Below, in pieces: positions 43,078-53,146 of a DNA stretch of 54,782 nucleotides (position 1 is its first letter; every line of letters begins with the position of its first letter). The stretch comes from Ignavibacteria bacterium (GTDB lineage Bacteria > Bacteroidota > Ignavibacteria > Ignavibacteriales > Ignavibacteriaceae): assembly GCA_021286645.1 (NCBI GenBank), contig JAJTBZ010000070.1:1-54782 (forward strand). Reading direction: 5' to 3'. A program made the position numbers and the translations under genes. The notes under the pieces are model-generated. The model saw only the letters and a program-made list of their open reading frames with translations, searched no databases and was not told the origin of the DNA.

Positions 43078-44649
43078 ATGCGTCTATTCGCCCTATTATG
43101 CTTACACTTTTTTCTAACCGGAGCAGTAAGTACCGGTTATGCTCAAAATCCCGGGGACAGTCTTTTTAAGGGAACGCAAATACACACAGTTAACATCAGG
43201 TTCTACCAGTCGACGTATTGGGACACCCTTACGAAGTATTATTACGATGGGCAGGAACAATACCTGCCTGCACAGGTAATATTCGATGGTGTTACCTATG
43301 ATAGCGTAGGGGTGCGCTTCAAGGGAAATTCTTCATTCACTTATCCAAATAATAAAAAGCCCTTCCGGTTAGCTTTTGATGAATTTAAATCTGATCAGAA
43401 AATTGACGGTTTAAAAGGCTTACATCTTAATAATTGTTGGGGAGATCCGACATTTTTACGAGAAAAGGTACACCTGGATTTTTGCCGTGACGCGGGTATT
43501 AAAGCCCCAAGAGCAAATTTCGCACGACTTTCTCTCAATGATACTCTCTGGGGTTTTTATTCTCTCGTTGAGCATGTAGATAAAACTTTCCTGAAAACAA
43601 ATTATGGTAATAGCAAAGGCGATTTATTCAAAGCGGTAGATGGCTTCGGCAGTATTGGAACTCCCCTTTTATCCAATTTTGTATGGTATGGAACGGCAGA
43701 ATCTCTCTATACCGGCAGGTACGAATTAAAAACTGATGGATCAACCACGGCCTGGCCCTCATTAATCAAATTACTCGATTCTTTGAATCATTCTTCTACC
43801 CCGGGCACTGTATTACCCGCAATGATAAATATGCAACCGTTATATAAAGCCTCTGCTGCGGATAATTTATTTGCAAATTTAGACGCCTATATAAATAGCA
43901 GTCGGAATTTTTATTTCTACTTCAACCCAACAAATTCAAAAGCAGAATGGATTGTTTGGGATGTCAGCTTAAGTTTTGGAGCCTACCAGGAAGGAATAAG
44001 TGCAGTAGAATCCATGAATGTAATGTACTTATTCAATTCGGCAGAACGTCCTTTGCTTGCCAATGTATTTGCTACCGATACATTAAAAAAAGAATATTTA
44101 CGAAATATGGATACACTGGTTCGATTGTATTTTACCAAAGAGCATCTATATCCTCATATTGATAGCTTAGTAAATATAGTTCGCCCGTATGTAAATGAAG
44201 ATCCAAGAAAAATGTATACACTCTTACAATTTGAGAACAATATTACTTCAGATATTACTGCAGCCGGCGGAACGGGTACGAGAAAACCAGGGCTAAAGGC
44301 ATTTATTAATTCCCGTAGAACAAATGTACTGACACAGCTATCTAACCTGGGTATTAGCGGTGTTACCGAATTACCTCTGAAGGCAAGCGAATTTAAAATG
44401 TATCCTAATTATCCTAACCCCTTCAACCCGGCAACAACAATTACATTCAGTATAGCCGGTAATAATCTTGTTAAAGTTGATATCTACTCAATTCTCGGTC
44501 AAAAGATTGCGACACTACACAATGGAGTGCTAAATGCAGGCACATATTCATTAAAATTCAATGCAGGTAATCTGGCGAGTGGTACCTATATTTGCAGGAT
44601 AATTGCAGGTCAAAAGCAATTAACTCAAAAAATGGTTCTTATTAAATAA
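43078..44649 (+). CDS. CotH-like protein kinase with T9SS sorting domain
   Basis: A 523-residue exported protein. Signal peptide MRLFALLCLHFFLTGAVSTGYAQ. The CotH-type atypical kinase domain spans about residues 30-420: VGVRFKGNSSFTYP, NNKKPFRLAFDEF (the ATP-contacting Lys), LNNCWGDPTFLREKVHLDF, GFYSLVEHVDKTFLK and WIVWDVSLSFGAY, in which the Asp is the expected metal ligand. CotH family members phosphorylate secreted proteins. The C-terminal 90 residues are a type IX sorting domain (NYPNPFNPATTITFS, LGQKIATLH, ending KMVLIK). It is the first of four co-directional secreted-protein genes spaced 21, 19 and 39 nt apart, so probably an operon. Surface phosphorylation is inferred from family knowledge. 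Confidence 0.88.
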   Translation: MRLFALLCLHFFLTGAVSTGYAQNPGDSLFKGTQIHTVNIRFYQSTYWDTLTKYYYDGQEQYLPAQVIFDGVTYDSVGVRFKGNSSFTYPNNKKPFRLAFDEFKSDQKIDGLKGLHLNNCWGDPTFLREKVHLDFCRDAGIKAPRANFARLSLNDTLWGFYSLVEHVDKTFLKTNYGNSKGDLFKAVDGFGSIGTPLLSNFVWYGTAESLYTGRYELKTDGSTTAWPSLIKLLDSLNHSSTPGTVLPAMINMQPLYKASAADNLFANLDAYINSSRNFYFYFNPTNSKAEWIVWDVSLSFGAYQEGISAVESMNVMYLFNSAERPLLANVFATDTLKKEYLRNMDTLVRLYFTKEHLYPHIDSLVNIVRPYVNEDPRKMYTLLQFENNITSDITAAGGTGTRKPGLKAFINSRRTNVLTQLSNLGISGVTELPLKASEFKMYPNYPNPFNPATTITFSIAGNNLVKVDIYSILGQKIATLHNGVLNAGTYSLKFNAGNLASGTYICRIIAGQKQLTQKMVLIK

Positions 44650-44670
44650 TAAAGAAGGAATTCTTTTTCC

Positions 44671-46134
44671 ATGAAGAAATCTGTTACCTTTTCCGTTTTC
44701 GTACTACTGTGTACTGCCAGCATTCTGGCACAATCACTTACCACTCCCATTCTCCCCCAATACATTGAGGGAAGTACATCAACTAATACAAACAGGCTAC
44801 CATTTGTTTACCGTGCAACTCTTACAGGGTTGTTACCTAATGCAACTTATCGCTATACCAATCAAATTGTAATATCAACTGATGCTGCTACACAGGCCGG
44901 GTCAGGAAATTGTCTCTATGTTTCACTCACGGGTGATTTCACGCGCACGACCAGCCCCTCATTATCAACAGCGGGAGGGTACAGCACATTCACGACTGAT
45001 GCTGCGGGGTCATTTACCGGATGGTTTGCAAATGAACCAACAGGCAATGCCCGTTTTGTTCCTGGTAAATATGTATTTATGCGGATCAATCTTAATGATG
45101 GCGGCACAGGCACTTCGGCAACAACCCGACTGACAACAACTGATTCGGTTCGGGTTGCTAAACTTGATACCTTGTCCTCTGATTCTACCGGTACAGCAGT
45201 ACGATGCAATTCGGATTTCAGTGCAAAGGATTTTGTTTTCCTTTATGATAATACCAGCGGCACAGGCAGACCAGTATGCGGAACGTTCGTGGAAAGTGAC
45301 GGAACTGATAATTCAACGACCAATAGTTACGCTGCTTTTTATGCGAATTCGGTAAATACGGTTGCAGGGGCTTTTGGTACAATTCTGCCCAATAAACTGG
45401 CAAATGGAATCCGCTGTATTGAAAGAAGAGGACTTGCAGACGGAGCAAAAAAATTCTCAGTTACAAGTACGAATGGTATCTGGGGAGCGAATGTCTCAAC
45501 TGTTAACCCACGGGGCGGTGTAACTGAAATTGTATTACCTGCAATTTCAAGTAGTGTTCCTGTTGAATTGAGTTCATGTACGTATGCTTTTTCGAAGGCA
45601 GGTGTACTTGAACTTAAATGGACTACAAAATCAGAAAAAAACAACCAGGGTTTTCAGGTCTTTAGAGCCAAAACTACCGATGGTGTATATACATTAGTAT
45701 CTTCAACCATTATTCTCGGTCACGGTACTACATTACTGAGTAATCAATATAGTTTTTCAGATCCGACATACAATACCGGATTTTCAAGCTATCGAATTCG
45801 CCAAATAGATTTCGATGGTACATATCATGATTACGCACCACTCCAAATTGCCTCCAATAATGGAACCGCGTCCTCACTGGTTGTGGAGCAAAATTATCCA
45901 AATCCTTACAACCCAACAACCACAATCAGATATTCATTACCCGAAGCAAGCAATGTTACTGTAAAAATCTACAATACTATGGGACAAGAAGTACTATTGT
46001 ACGCCATTGGGCAGCAACAAAGCGGGTCACATTATATAAACATTAATGCTTCCGGATTAAGCAGTGGTATATATTTCTATAAACTTATCACGAATTCAGC
46101 TTCGATAACGAAGCGAATGATCGTACTAAAATAG
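44671..46134 (+). CDS. T9SS sorting-domain protein of unknown function
   Basis: A 487-residue exported protein with signal peptide MKKSVTFSVFVLLCTASILAQ. The main part is a beta-rich, Thr/Ser/Gly-rich region (YIEGSTSTNTNRLPFVYRA, GLLPNATYRYTNQIVIS) of the type found beside CotH kinases and lamin-tail or nuclease proteins in this lineage; no enzyme motif is seen. Next comes a stalk module, PVELSSCTYAFSKAG then ELKWTTKSEKNNQGFQVFR and YRIRQIDFDGTYHDY, which recurs in the following gene. The C-terminus is a type IX domain (NYPNPYNPTTTIRYS, MGQEVLLY, SGIYFYKL, ending MIVLK). As the neighbour of a kinase it may be a substrate or partner; this is speculation. Confidence 0.82.
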   Translation: MKKSVTFSVFVLLCTASILAQSLTTPILPQYIEGSTSTNTNRLPFVYRATLTGLLPNATYRYTNQIVISTDAATQAGSGNCLYVSLTGDFTRTTSPSLSTAGGYSTFTTDAAGSFTGWFANEPTGNARFVPGKYVFMRINLNDGGTGTSATTRLTTTDSVRVAKLDTLSSDSTGTAVRCNSDFSAKDFVFLYDNTSGTGRPVCGTFVESDGTDNSTTNSYAAFYANSVNTVAGAFGTILPNKLANGIRCIERRGLADGAKKFSVTSTNGIWGANVSTVNPRGGVTEIVLPAISSSVPVELSSCTYAFSKAGVLELKWTTKSEKNNQGFQVFRAKTTDGVYTLVSSTIILGHGTTLLSNQYSFSDPTYNTGFSSYRIRQIDFDGTYHDYAPLQIASNNGTASSLVVEQNYPNPYNPTTTIRYSLPEASNVTVKIYNTMGQEVLLYAIGQQQSGSHYININASGLSSGIYFYKLITNSASITKRMIVLK

Positions 46135-46153
46135 CAAAATAAAGGCTGAAACT

Positions 46154-47950
46154 ATGAACCTAAAACGAGTAAAACACCTGTTAACTATCTGCATAATAAT
46201 TATAGGTTTCGCTGTTGTTACTGAAGCACAATCCTACCCGGGTTACACCTTATACGGCCCCAACAACGGTAAATACACCTATCTCATTAACAGCAGCAAT
46301 GCAGTTGTTCACTCGTGGACACATTCCAAAAGCGGCGGGTATTCACAATATCTGCTTTCCGATGGAAGTGTCATCCGTTCTGCTGTTTCTACCAATTCAT
46401 CGCTCAATGGCGGCGGTGCAACTGGTGTAGTGCAAAAATATAGTTGGGCGGGAGCACTAACGTGGGAATACACATATAGTTCTTCTACGTACCGCTCCCA
46501 CCATGATATATGCCCCATGCCGAACGGGAATGTTCTGCTTATTGCGTGGGAAACCAAAACAGCAGCTCAGGCTGTTCAGGCCGGCTTGAATCATAGTGGA
46601 GTAATTTGGCCGGACCATATCGTTGAAGTGCAACCAGTTGGCTCCACCGGCGGGAATATTGTATGGGAATGGCATGCATGGGATCATCTTATACAGGACT
46701 ACAGTTCTTCAAAAGATAATTATGGCGTTGTTGCAGATCATCCCGAATTACTTGACCTAAATGTAGGCAGTTCTGCTACCGGCGATTGGATGCATATAAA
46801 TGGCATCAGCTATAACCCCGATCTTGATCAGATAGTTATTTCTTCGCATAATCTCGATGAAGTATATGTAATTGACCATAGTACTACAACCGCACAGGCC
46901 AAAACACATGCCGGCGGCAAGTGGGGTAAAGGCGGCGATTTCTTATACCGTTGGGGCTGCCCTTCTAATTATCGTGCTGCAGGAACGCATGTTTTCGATG
47001 TGGTACATAGCGCTGCCTGGATTCCTGCCGGATTGCCCGGTGCAGGACACATATTGGCTTTTAATAATCGGGAATCTCAAAGCACATCAATGGTAGTTGA
47101 GTTGGCTTTACCTACCGATACAGCGGGTAATTATATCAGAACAGCAGGCAGCGCTTATGGCCCCCTTTCTCCGGTCTGGAGTTATACAGCAAGCGGGTTC
47201 TTTTCTGTTCACCTGGGCGGTGTGCAAAGATTACCGAACGGGAATACTATGATTGCACAATCCACGAGTGGCAAACTTTTCGAAGTTACCAGCTCAGGTA
47301 CCGTTGTATGGTCGTATACACCTGGCGGAGAAATTGTACGTGTACTCAGATATGGATTTAGTTTCCCCGGTGTCAGCGCGTTAGTACCTGTTGAGCTAAC
47401 TGCCTTTACAGTTCAAAAATCAGGCAATTCCAATATTTTACATTGGACAACGGCAACCGAAAAGAACAATAGTTATTTCGAAATTGAAAGCAGCAGTGAT
47501 AACTCAGTTTTTTCATCTATAGGTCGAGTATCCGGTAATGGCACTACTCTCGTAGCCCATTCATATCAATTCGAAGATAATGCGCAGAGTACCGGCATCA
47601 CCTATTATCGATTGAAACAGGTTGATTATAATGGCAACTGTCAGTATTCAGAAACCATTAGTTCTGCAAATACAATTCTTCCTGTTCAAAGTAATTTATA
47701 CCAGAATTATCCAAATCCATTTAATCCAACAACTACAATTGCTTTCAAAGCTTCCCGGACTGGCAATACGAAGCTCGCGGTTTTTAATCAGTTAGGCGAA
47801 CAGGTAGCCTTATTATTTGATGAAGCTACAATTGCAGGCAAAGAGTATTCGGTTAATTGTACGATCAAAAATTTACCGTCCGGAGTTTATATATACACTC
47901 TTATTGCGGGTGATCAGCGCATTTCGAAGAAAATGCTATTCTTAAAGTAA
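46154..47950 (+). CDS. Arylsulfotransferase-like beta-propeller protein with T9SS sorting domain
   Basis: A 598-residue exported protein. A signal peptide (ending VVTEAQS) is followed by a six-blade propeller-like domain of the arylsulfotransferase (ASST/AssT) type: YTLYGPNNGKYTYLINSSNA, VVHSWTHSKSGGYSQYLLSD, YRSHHDICPMPNGNVLLIAW, WMHINGISYNPDLDQIVIS and GGVQRLPNGNTMIAQSTSGK. Two His residues in SHHDICPMPNG and one in WMHINGISY occupy positions where AssT carries active-site His. The stalk PVELTAFTVQKSGN then LHWTTATEKNNSYFEI matches that of the preceding protein. The type IX domain has NYPNPFNPTTTIAFK, LGEQVALLF and SGVYIYTL, ending MLFLK. Sulfate transfer between phenolic compounds is the family reaction, but many such secreted proteins are untested. 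Confidence 0.8.
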   Translation: MNLKRVKHLLTICIIIIGFAVVTEAQSYPGYTLYGPNNGKYTYLINSSNAVVHSWTHSKSGGYSQYLLSDGSVIRSAVSTNSSLNGGGATGVVQKYSWAGALTWEYTYSSSTYRSHHDICPMPNGNVLLIAWETKTAAQAVQAGLNHSGVIWPDHIVEVQPVGSTGGNIVWEWHAWDHLIQDYSSSKDNYGVVADHPELLDLNVGSSATGDWMHINGISYNPDLDQIVISSHNLDEVYVIDHSTTTAQAKTHAGGKWGKGGDFLYRWGCPSNYRAAGTHVFDVVHSAAWIPAGLPGAGHILAFNNRESQSTSMVVELALPTDTAGNYIRTAGSAYGPLSPVWSYTASGFFSVHLGGVQRLPNGNTMIAQSTSGKLFEVTSSGTVVWSYTPGGEIVRVLRYGFSFPGVSALVPVELTAFTVQKSGNSNILHWTTATEKNNSYFEIESSSDNSVFSSIGRVSGNGTTLVAHSYQFEDNAQSTGITYYRLKQVDYNGNCQYSETISSANTILPVQSNLYQNYPNPFNPTTTIAFKASRTGNTKLAVFNQLGEQVALLFDEATIAGKEYSVNCTIKNLPSGVYIYTLIAGDQRISKKMLFLK

Positions 47951-47989
47951 TGGTAGATTTAGTCGAATTTTGAATTATAAGGTAAAAAT

Positions 47990-50119
47990 ATGGGACGTTT
48001 AATTTTATGGGTTTCTTTACTTGTCAGCCTTAGCATGGCTCAATCGTCATTTCACTGGCAAAATCCGTTGCCGCAGGGCAATACACTAAATAATGTATAT
48101 TTCGCAGAGTCCGGTTCATCGTTTGCTATTGGTAACTCAGGCACAATATTGCATACTACCGATAAAGGGGTAACATTTACGCAAATTCAAAGTCCGACAT
48201 CCTGCAATTTAAACGGAATATCCTTCCCTACCACAGCAACAGGTTTTATCGCGGGTGAATTTGGAACAATACTGCGCACCTCAAACGGCGGAGCAGCCTG
48301 GAACATTGTGAACATTGATTCCACTATTAATTTAAATGCAATTGCCTTTACTACCGACAAAGTTGGATTTGCGACCGGAGGATTTATTTCCGGTACCGGC
48401 GCGGTAATACTGAAAACCACAAACAGTGGCACTTCCTGGCAACAGATAACGCCCTCGGTCAGTTACCCTCTAACAAACATCCAGTTTGTTTCCGGCACTA
48501 CAGGTTATTCGATTGGAGTCGGTGGTACTATCTTAAAAACAACCGATGCAGGAACAACCTGGCTCACACAATCGAGCGGCACCATGAACTGGTTGCAGGG
48601 TTTACAATTTACGGACTCAGTAACCGGGTTTATTTGTGGAAGTGGCGGCACAGTTCTTAAAACTACAAATGGTGGGACTTCCTGGACTTCCGTAACAAGT
48701 AATAGTTTTGACTGGCTCCATGCTATTCGATTTACAAGCTCCACAACTGGTTATATAGCAGGCGACTTCGGCACAATATTAAAAACATCAAATGGCGGGG
48801 CCACATGGATTGCCCTCCTTTCTTCGGTATCCGCACAATTAAATGCAATTATATGCAGCCCCGATTATTCAACTTTGATAGCTGTCGGTGAATCCGGGAG
48901 CATTCTACGCAGTACTGATTCCGGAACTAACTGGGCGACAGCTTCAAAAGGTAATACCTCCATGCTCCAATCAGTTCAGTTTATTACATCCTCCAAAGGT
49001 TTTACCACCAGTGACGCCGGTATTTTGCTAAAAACAACAAACGGTGGGAATGATTGGATAAACGGGTCCATTAACAGTACAATATCTCTGCAAAAAGTAT
49101 TTTTCCTCGATACATTAACAGGGTATATCGTTGGCGATCTGGGTACTATTCTAAAATCTACTAATCAGGGAGCTAATTGGAACACCCAGACAAGCGGAAC
49201 AACAAACTGGCTGCGCTCGATTCATTTTATTAATGCCAATGTAGGCTTTGCTGTTGGCGATTTAGGAACAATTCTAAAGACAACAAATGGCGGTGCTAAC
49301 TGGGCAGCACAGACAAGCGGAACCAACAGCAGCTTATTCGATGTCCATTTTACTACCGAAAACCAGGGTTTTATCTTTGGAGGCGATAATTATGGCGGGG
49401 CATCTATTTTATTAAAAACCACGAACGGCGGATCAAACTGGTCTGTGATCTATAATGAAGCTTCGAGCGTTATTCATTCGGCCTACTTTATTTCCAGTCA
49501 GATGGCTATTGCAGTTGGCGGAAGTAATGTGGATGGAAGCAGTGTTATTCTTAAAACTACCGATGCAGGCTCAACCTGGCAAAAACAAGCGATTAGTTTC
49601 CCCGGTGTATTGTATTCTGTGTTCATAAAGAACACGGGTGAAGGGTACGCGTGTGGGTTCGGCGGTTTGATAATCAAAACTACAGATTTTGGCTCTCAAT
49701 GGGCTCTAATTCCTACCTTAACCAATAACAATCTTTTAAGTGTTGCTTGTAATACTGACGGATATATCTATTTTGCCGGAAATGGTGGAACTATCCTGAG
49801 CAATTTTCCAGTTAGCTCCTCCGCGGTTTCAAATCAAGCTGCCAGCAGCTTGGGTAAGGATTATATCATACTGCAAAACTATCCTAACCCGTTTAATCCA
49901 TCCACAACAATAACCTATTCTGTTCAGGCAGCAGCAAATATATCTCTCACAATATATAACAGCCTTGGGCAATTAGTATCAACCCTTTACCAGGGTTATT
50001 GCAGTGCGGGTAACCACCAGATAGTATGGAACGCGGGTAATTTGCCATCAGGAGTGTATTACGGAAAATTGCAGGTTGGAACACAGTCTGCGACTCGAAA
50101 ACTTTTATTGATTAAGTAG
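47990..50119 (+). CDS. Ycf48/BNR-like repeat propeller protein with T9SS sorting domain
   Basis: A 709-residue exported protein. After the signal peptide (MGRLILWVSLLVSLSMAQS) come about 13 repeats of roughly 40-45 residues, each with a core like GDLGTILKTTNGGANW, plus a partial one (GNGGTILSNF). These are the Asp-box-like units of Ycf48/HCF136 and sialidase-like propellers. Thirteen blades would make two seven-bladed propellers, one slightly incomplete. The type IX domain has NYPNPFNPSTTITYS, LGQLVSTLY and SGVYYGKL, ending LLLIK. The family is used for protein-protein or ligand scaffolding. Some repeats are nearly identical at the DNA level, suggesting recent internal duplication. It is the last gene of the secreted-protein operon, followed by a terminator. 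Confidence 0.88.
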   Translation: MGRLILWVSLLVSLSMAQSSFHWQNPLPQGNTLNNVYFAESGSSFAIGNSGTILHTTDKGVTFTQIQSPTSCNLNGISFPTTATGFIAGEFGTILRTSNGGAAWNIVNIDSTINLNAIAFTTDKVGFATGGFISGTGAVILKTTNSGTSWQQITPSVSYPLTNIQFVSGTTGYSIGVGGTILKTTDAGTTWLTQSSGTMNWLQGLQFTDSVTGFICGSGGTVLKTTNGGTSWTSVTSNSFDWLHAIRFTSSTTGYIAGDFGTILKTSNGGATWIALLSSVSAQLNAIICSPDYSTLIAVGESGSILRSTDSGTNWATASKGNTSMLQSVQFITSSKGFTTSDAGILLKTTNGGNDWINGSINSTISLQKVFFLDTLTGYIVGDLGTILKSTNQGANWNTQTSGTTNWLRSIHFINANVGFAVGDLGTILKTTNGGANWAAQTSGTNSSLFDVHFTTENQGFIFGGDNYGGASILLKTTNGGSNWSVIYNEASSVIHSAYFISSQMAIAVGGSNVDGSSVILKTTDAGSTWQKQAISFPGVLYSVFIKNTGEGYACGFGGLIIKTTDFGSQWALIPTLTNNNLLSVACNTDGYIYFAGNGGTILSNFPVSSSAVSNQAASSLGKDYIILQNYPNPFNPSTTITYSVQAAANISLTIYNSLGQLVSTLYQGYCSAGNHQIVWNAGNLPSGVYYGKLQVGTQSATRKLLLIK

Positions 50120-50137
50120 TTATTTTGTATTTCATAC

Positions 50138-50173
50138 AAGGGCAGCAATTCACCTGAACTGCTGCCCTTTTTC
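50138..50173. terminator. Bidirectional terminator between convergent genes
   Basis: AAGGGCAGCA (50138-50147) and TGCTGCCCTT (50160-50169) pair perfectly around a 12-nt loop and are followed by TTTC. It lies between the Ycf48-repeat gene (+) and the TonB-dependent receptor gene (-). Confidence 0.8.
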
Positions 50174-50191
50174 ATTTCAATAGAGTCTGAC

Positions 50192-53044
50192 TTAATGATC
50201 CCAGTGATCTCTGTCTCTGTCACGCGGTCCCTGACCGGAGTTATTAAATAGCCCGGTTGCCTTCAAATTGTAGGTAAACGTCAATAGGTAGTAGCGTTGT
50301 AAAACCTGTACAGTCTTACTTTCTGAGTATAGTTCATTAACATTACGTGAAAGCCCCTTGTTCTGATTAAAAGCATCAAAAACCTCGAGTTTTATCTCCC
50401 CGCTCTTATCCGAAAACAATTTACTGCCTAAACCTAAATTTACGATCATAAAACGCTTATCATCTACACTTCCGGTAATACCGGTATTGTAAACATAAGA
50501 AGCATCAGCTTTAATGAATAAACCCGCGTAATAAACCCAGGAAAAACTTCCGCTTAGATTCTGGATTGTATACTTGTTGTTATTCAATTTGGAAGACGTA
50601 CTTCGAGAAATACTATAAGCAGGAGAATACACCAGACGATAATCTAAATCTTCACTTATATTACTATTCAAAGATACACCGGGAGAATAGGAGTAGACAT
50701 CAGATTGGGTTTCAATATCATTAATCAATCCCGGTTGACGGGTATAGGAGAATGAAAAAAACGTATTTAAATTTAGCATTAAGGAATGTAACAGGGTGCC
50801 ATAATTGACAAAGCCCCTGAACGAATGCGATTGATCAAGGTTTGTAGGGAAGCTTAATTGAGAGCCTCGTGGTAAGAAGACCAGCCCGTGATAATTCGTA
50901 TCTTTTAACGCGGTATAGGTTGCGGTACTAACAGGATGCTTTGTATAGGTATAAGAAATATTTCCAAAAAACATACTTCCGGAAGCCTGATCGGTAGTCA
51001 TGTACATCGCGTTAACCCGGTGGCTGTATTCTTCAGACAGATCCGGATTACCCATTGAAAGTTGAACCGGATTACTATTGTCGATAGTATTCTGCAATTG
51101 CGAAATTGAGGGCGGGTTAATGCTTGTCTGGTAATTGAACCGTAAATTACTTGATTTTGAAAACCTGAACTGAACACGAAGCGCGGGCAAAAAACTCTCA
51201 AAATTTTTATCGACATCCTGTTTTACCGGGTAAGTCTGCTTACCATCGAGACCGGAATTTTGATAGTTCAATTCTACCGATGCATTCAGGTTGTCATCCC
51301 GTACTCTATAAGCCGCCCCTCCGCGAAGAGTCGTATAAGTATTTTCATATGTGTTGGATAAAGTCGGGTTAAACCAGTTGTACTGCCCTGTTATGTTATC
51401 AAGTGAATCGACATCTTTTGTACTCTGGTCATTACTAACCGTACCGCTGGCTGTCAGTTGCAACATCCCGTTTTTATGCAGCGGTTCTGTATAATTAATA
51501 TTTACTCCGCCACTTAATCCGGTGGTTTCCTGATATGTTTTTTGATTCACATTCGGCTGCACTGTCGCATGTGTGGAAAAATATTGATTCAATGATGTTA
51601 AATAGGTATAACTATGTTTGTTATTGGCACTTGATGATAAATTGATGGAAACAGTTCTACCGGGTGTATCAAATTTATGACGCCATAATAACTCGCCACC
51701 AAAGCTGTAGCCATCAACTGTTCTATCTGTTTGCGAGGTACTTGAGTTTAAATTTTCAATATTTTGGATATACGTTTTACTAAAAACCGAGCTGCCGGAG
51801 TTATTGTTCTGGAAGCTGATTCTTGGAGTAAAAATTAGTGAGTTTAGTGTATCGATAGTATATTCAAGGCGAACATTAACCCGGTTGTTATAATTTGTAC
51901 TATTGTTCTTGGAATCTTCGTAGTATGTTTGGTTTGCCGAGAGACCGGTTATATAGTCACGATATAATTGCTGACCAGTGTTATTCTTTGCATAATTAAA
52001 GAAATAACTACCGGTTATTTGTAAATTTTTATACCATGTATCAATTAAACTTACGCCACCGGACCATGTAGTTGTGTTTCCATCCTGGCTACTAACGGTA
52101 AAATTACTTACCCCGGGCATACGGTTTCCGCCGCCGCCCATCATTCTGCCCCCCATTCCGCCTCGTCCCCCGCTACCGGAGATACCCAGTATATCCTGAA
52201 ATGAGAAATTCTGTTTATTCACGTTATTTCCTAAACCCAGAACTGAAATTCGTTGATCGCCTGAAATGAAATGAAACGCCAATCCTGTGGAGTAACGATC
52301 CTCTGTACCGCCGCCGGCATAAGCTTTCCCAAATTGGGTTTTTCTCTGCCCCATGCGTGTTACAACATTTATCGCTTTGGTACTATTACCATCATCAAAA
52401 CCGGTAAAAGCCGCCTGATCACTCATGCGGTCATACACCTGTACTTTATCAACAATATCTGCCGGAAGGTTTCGAAGCGCTGCCGCGGGGTCATCACCAA
52501 AGAACTGCTTCCCGTCTACATAAACCTGCTTTACTTCTTCCCCCTGAGCTTTAATTGTACTGCCATCTTTCTGAATACCCGGCATTTTAGTAACAAGATC
52601 TTCTGCAGTAGCATCAGTAGCTACTTTGAACGCTTTAGCGGAATATGCAACCGTATCCGCATTCTGTTGCGCGGGAATGGCATTGCCCGTTATCTGAATT
52701 TCTTCCATCTCTATGGGAATACGGGCGAGGAATAATTGATTTCCTTCAATGCTACGACGACCAAGCTTAATAGTATCAAAACTGTTTTTAAACCCCACAA
52801 ATGAAGCTTCAAGTATATAAGTGCCCTGCGGCAAATTGGTAAAAGTAAATTTGCCATCTTTGCCGGTTATTTTAATTAACGGTGAGCCAGGGTTTCGGGT
52901 ATTAAATAACCGGACCGTAGTGCTATTTAATGACTTTTGGGTAGCACTATCCAATACGGCACCGGAAATTGATAATTGCTGCCCTAAAACGGTACCCCAC
53001 AGAGCTGAAATCAGTATGATTATAACAGGTAACTTTACATTCAT
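50192..53044 (-). CDS. TonB-dependent receptor family outer-membrane protein with CarboxypepD_reg-like N-terminal domain
   Basis: A 950-residue outer-membrane protein. ATG at 53044 gives the signal peptide MNVKLPVIIILISALWGTVLGQ; the frame's upstream start (53080) lacks a clear site. An N-terminal carboxypeptidase-regulatory-like domain (about residues 25-110; ISGAVLDSATQKSLNSTTVR) is followed by a plug (TAEDLVTKMPGIQKDGSTIK, VYVDGKQFFGDDPAAALRNL, VQVYDRMSDQAAFTGFDDG) and a large barrel. A Gly/Met-rich loop (GISGSGGRGGMGGRMMGGGG) sits between plug and barrel, as in many members of the OMP_b-brl_3 group. The C-terminus is a charged tail (GPRDRDRDHWDH) rather than a final Phe strand. These proteins import large nutrients or metal chelates with TonB energy. 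The ligand is unknown, and no SusD partner is adjacent on this side. Confidence 0.85.
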   Translation of the reverse strand: MNVKLPVIIILISALWGTVLGQQLSISGAVLDSATQKSLNSTTVRLFNTRNPGSPLIKITGKDGKFTFTNLPQGTYILEASFVGFKNSFDTIKLGRRSIEGNQLFLARIPIEMEEIQITGNAIPAQQNADTVAYSAKAFKVATDATAEDLVTKMPGIQKDGSTIKAQGEEVKQVYVDGKQFFGDDPAAALRNLPADIVDKVQVYDRMSDQAAFTGFDDGNSTKAINVVTRMGQRKTQFGKAYAGGGTEDRYSTGLAFHFISGDQRISVLGLGNNVNKQNFSFQDILGISGSGGRGGMGGRMMGGGGNRMPGVSNFTVSSQDGNTTTWSGGVSLIDTWYKNLQITGSYFFNYAKNNTGQQLYRDYITGLSANQTYYEDSKNNSTNYNNRVNVRLEYTIDTLNSLIFTPRISFQNNNSGSSVFSKTYIQNIENLNSSTSQTDRTVDGYSFGGELLWRHKFDTPGRTVSINLSSSANNKHSYTYLTSLNQYFSTHATVQPNVNQKTYQETTGLSGGVNINYTEPLHKNGMLQLTASGTVSNDQSTKDVDSLDNITGQYNWFNPTLSNTYENTYTTLRGGAAYRVRDDNLNASVELNYQNSGLDGKQTYPVKQDVDKNFESFLPALRVQFRFSKSSNLRFNYQTSINPPSISQLQNTIDNSNPVQLSMGNPDLSEEYSHRVNAMYMTTDQASGSMFFGNISYTYTKHPVSTATYTALKDTNYHGLVFLPRGSQLSFPTNLDQSHSFRGFVNYGTLLHSLMLNLNTFFSFSYTRQPGLINDIETQSDVYSYSPGVSLNSNISEDLDYRLVYSPAYSISRSTSSKLNNNKYTIQNLSGSFSWVYYAGLFIKADASYVYNTGITGSVDDKRFMIVNLGLGSKLFSDKSGEIKLEVFDAFNQNKGLSRNVNELYSESKTVQVLQRYYLLTFTYNLKATGLFNNSGQGPRDRDRDHWDH

Positions 53045-53146
53045 TCTAAATAAGCCTTTAATTCTGTTCTTATTTGACAAAGAGTTGAAATATACGGTTT
53101 AAATAATTCTATTCCGTCAATTAAAAAAGACAATCAAAGAAATAAA

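Noticed and set aside
45339-45644. 101-codon antisense frame inside the T9SS gene at 44671
   Set aside because: It is a shadow of a Thr/Ser-rich coding frame, with no ribosome site, promoter or recognisable domain.
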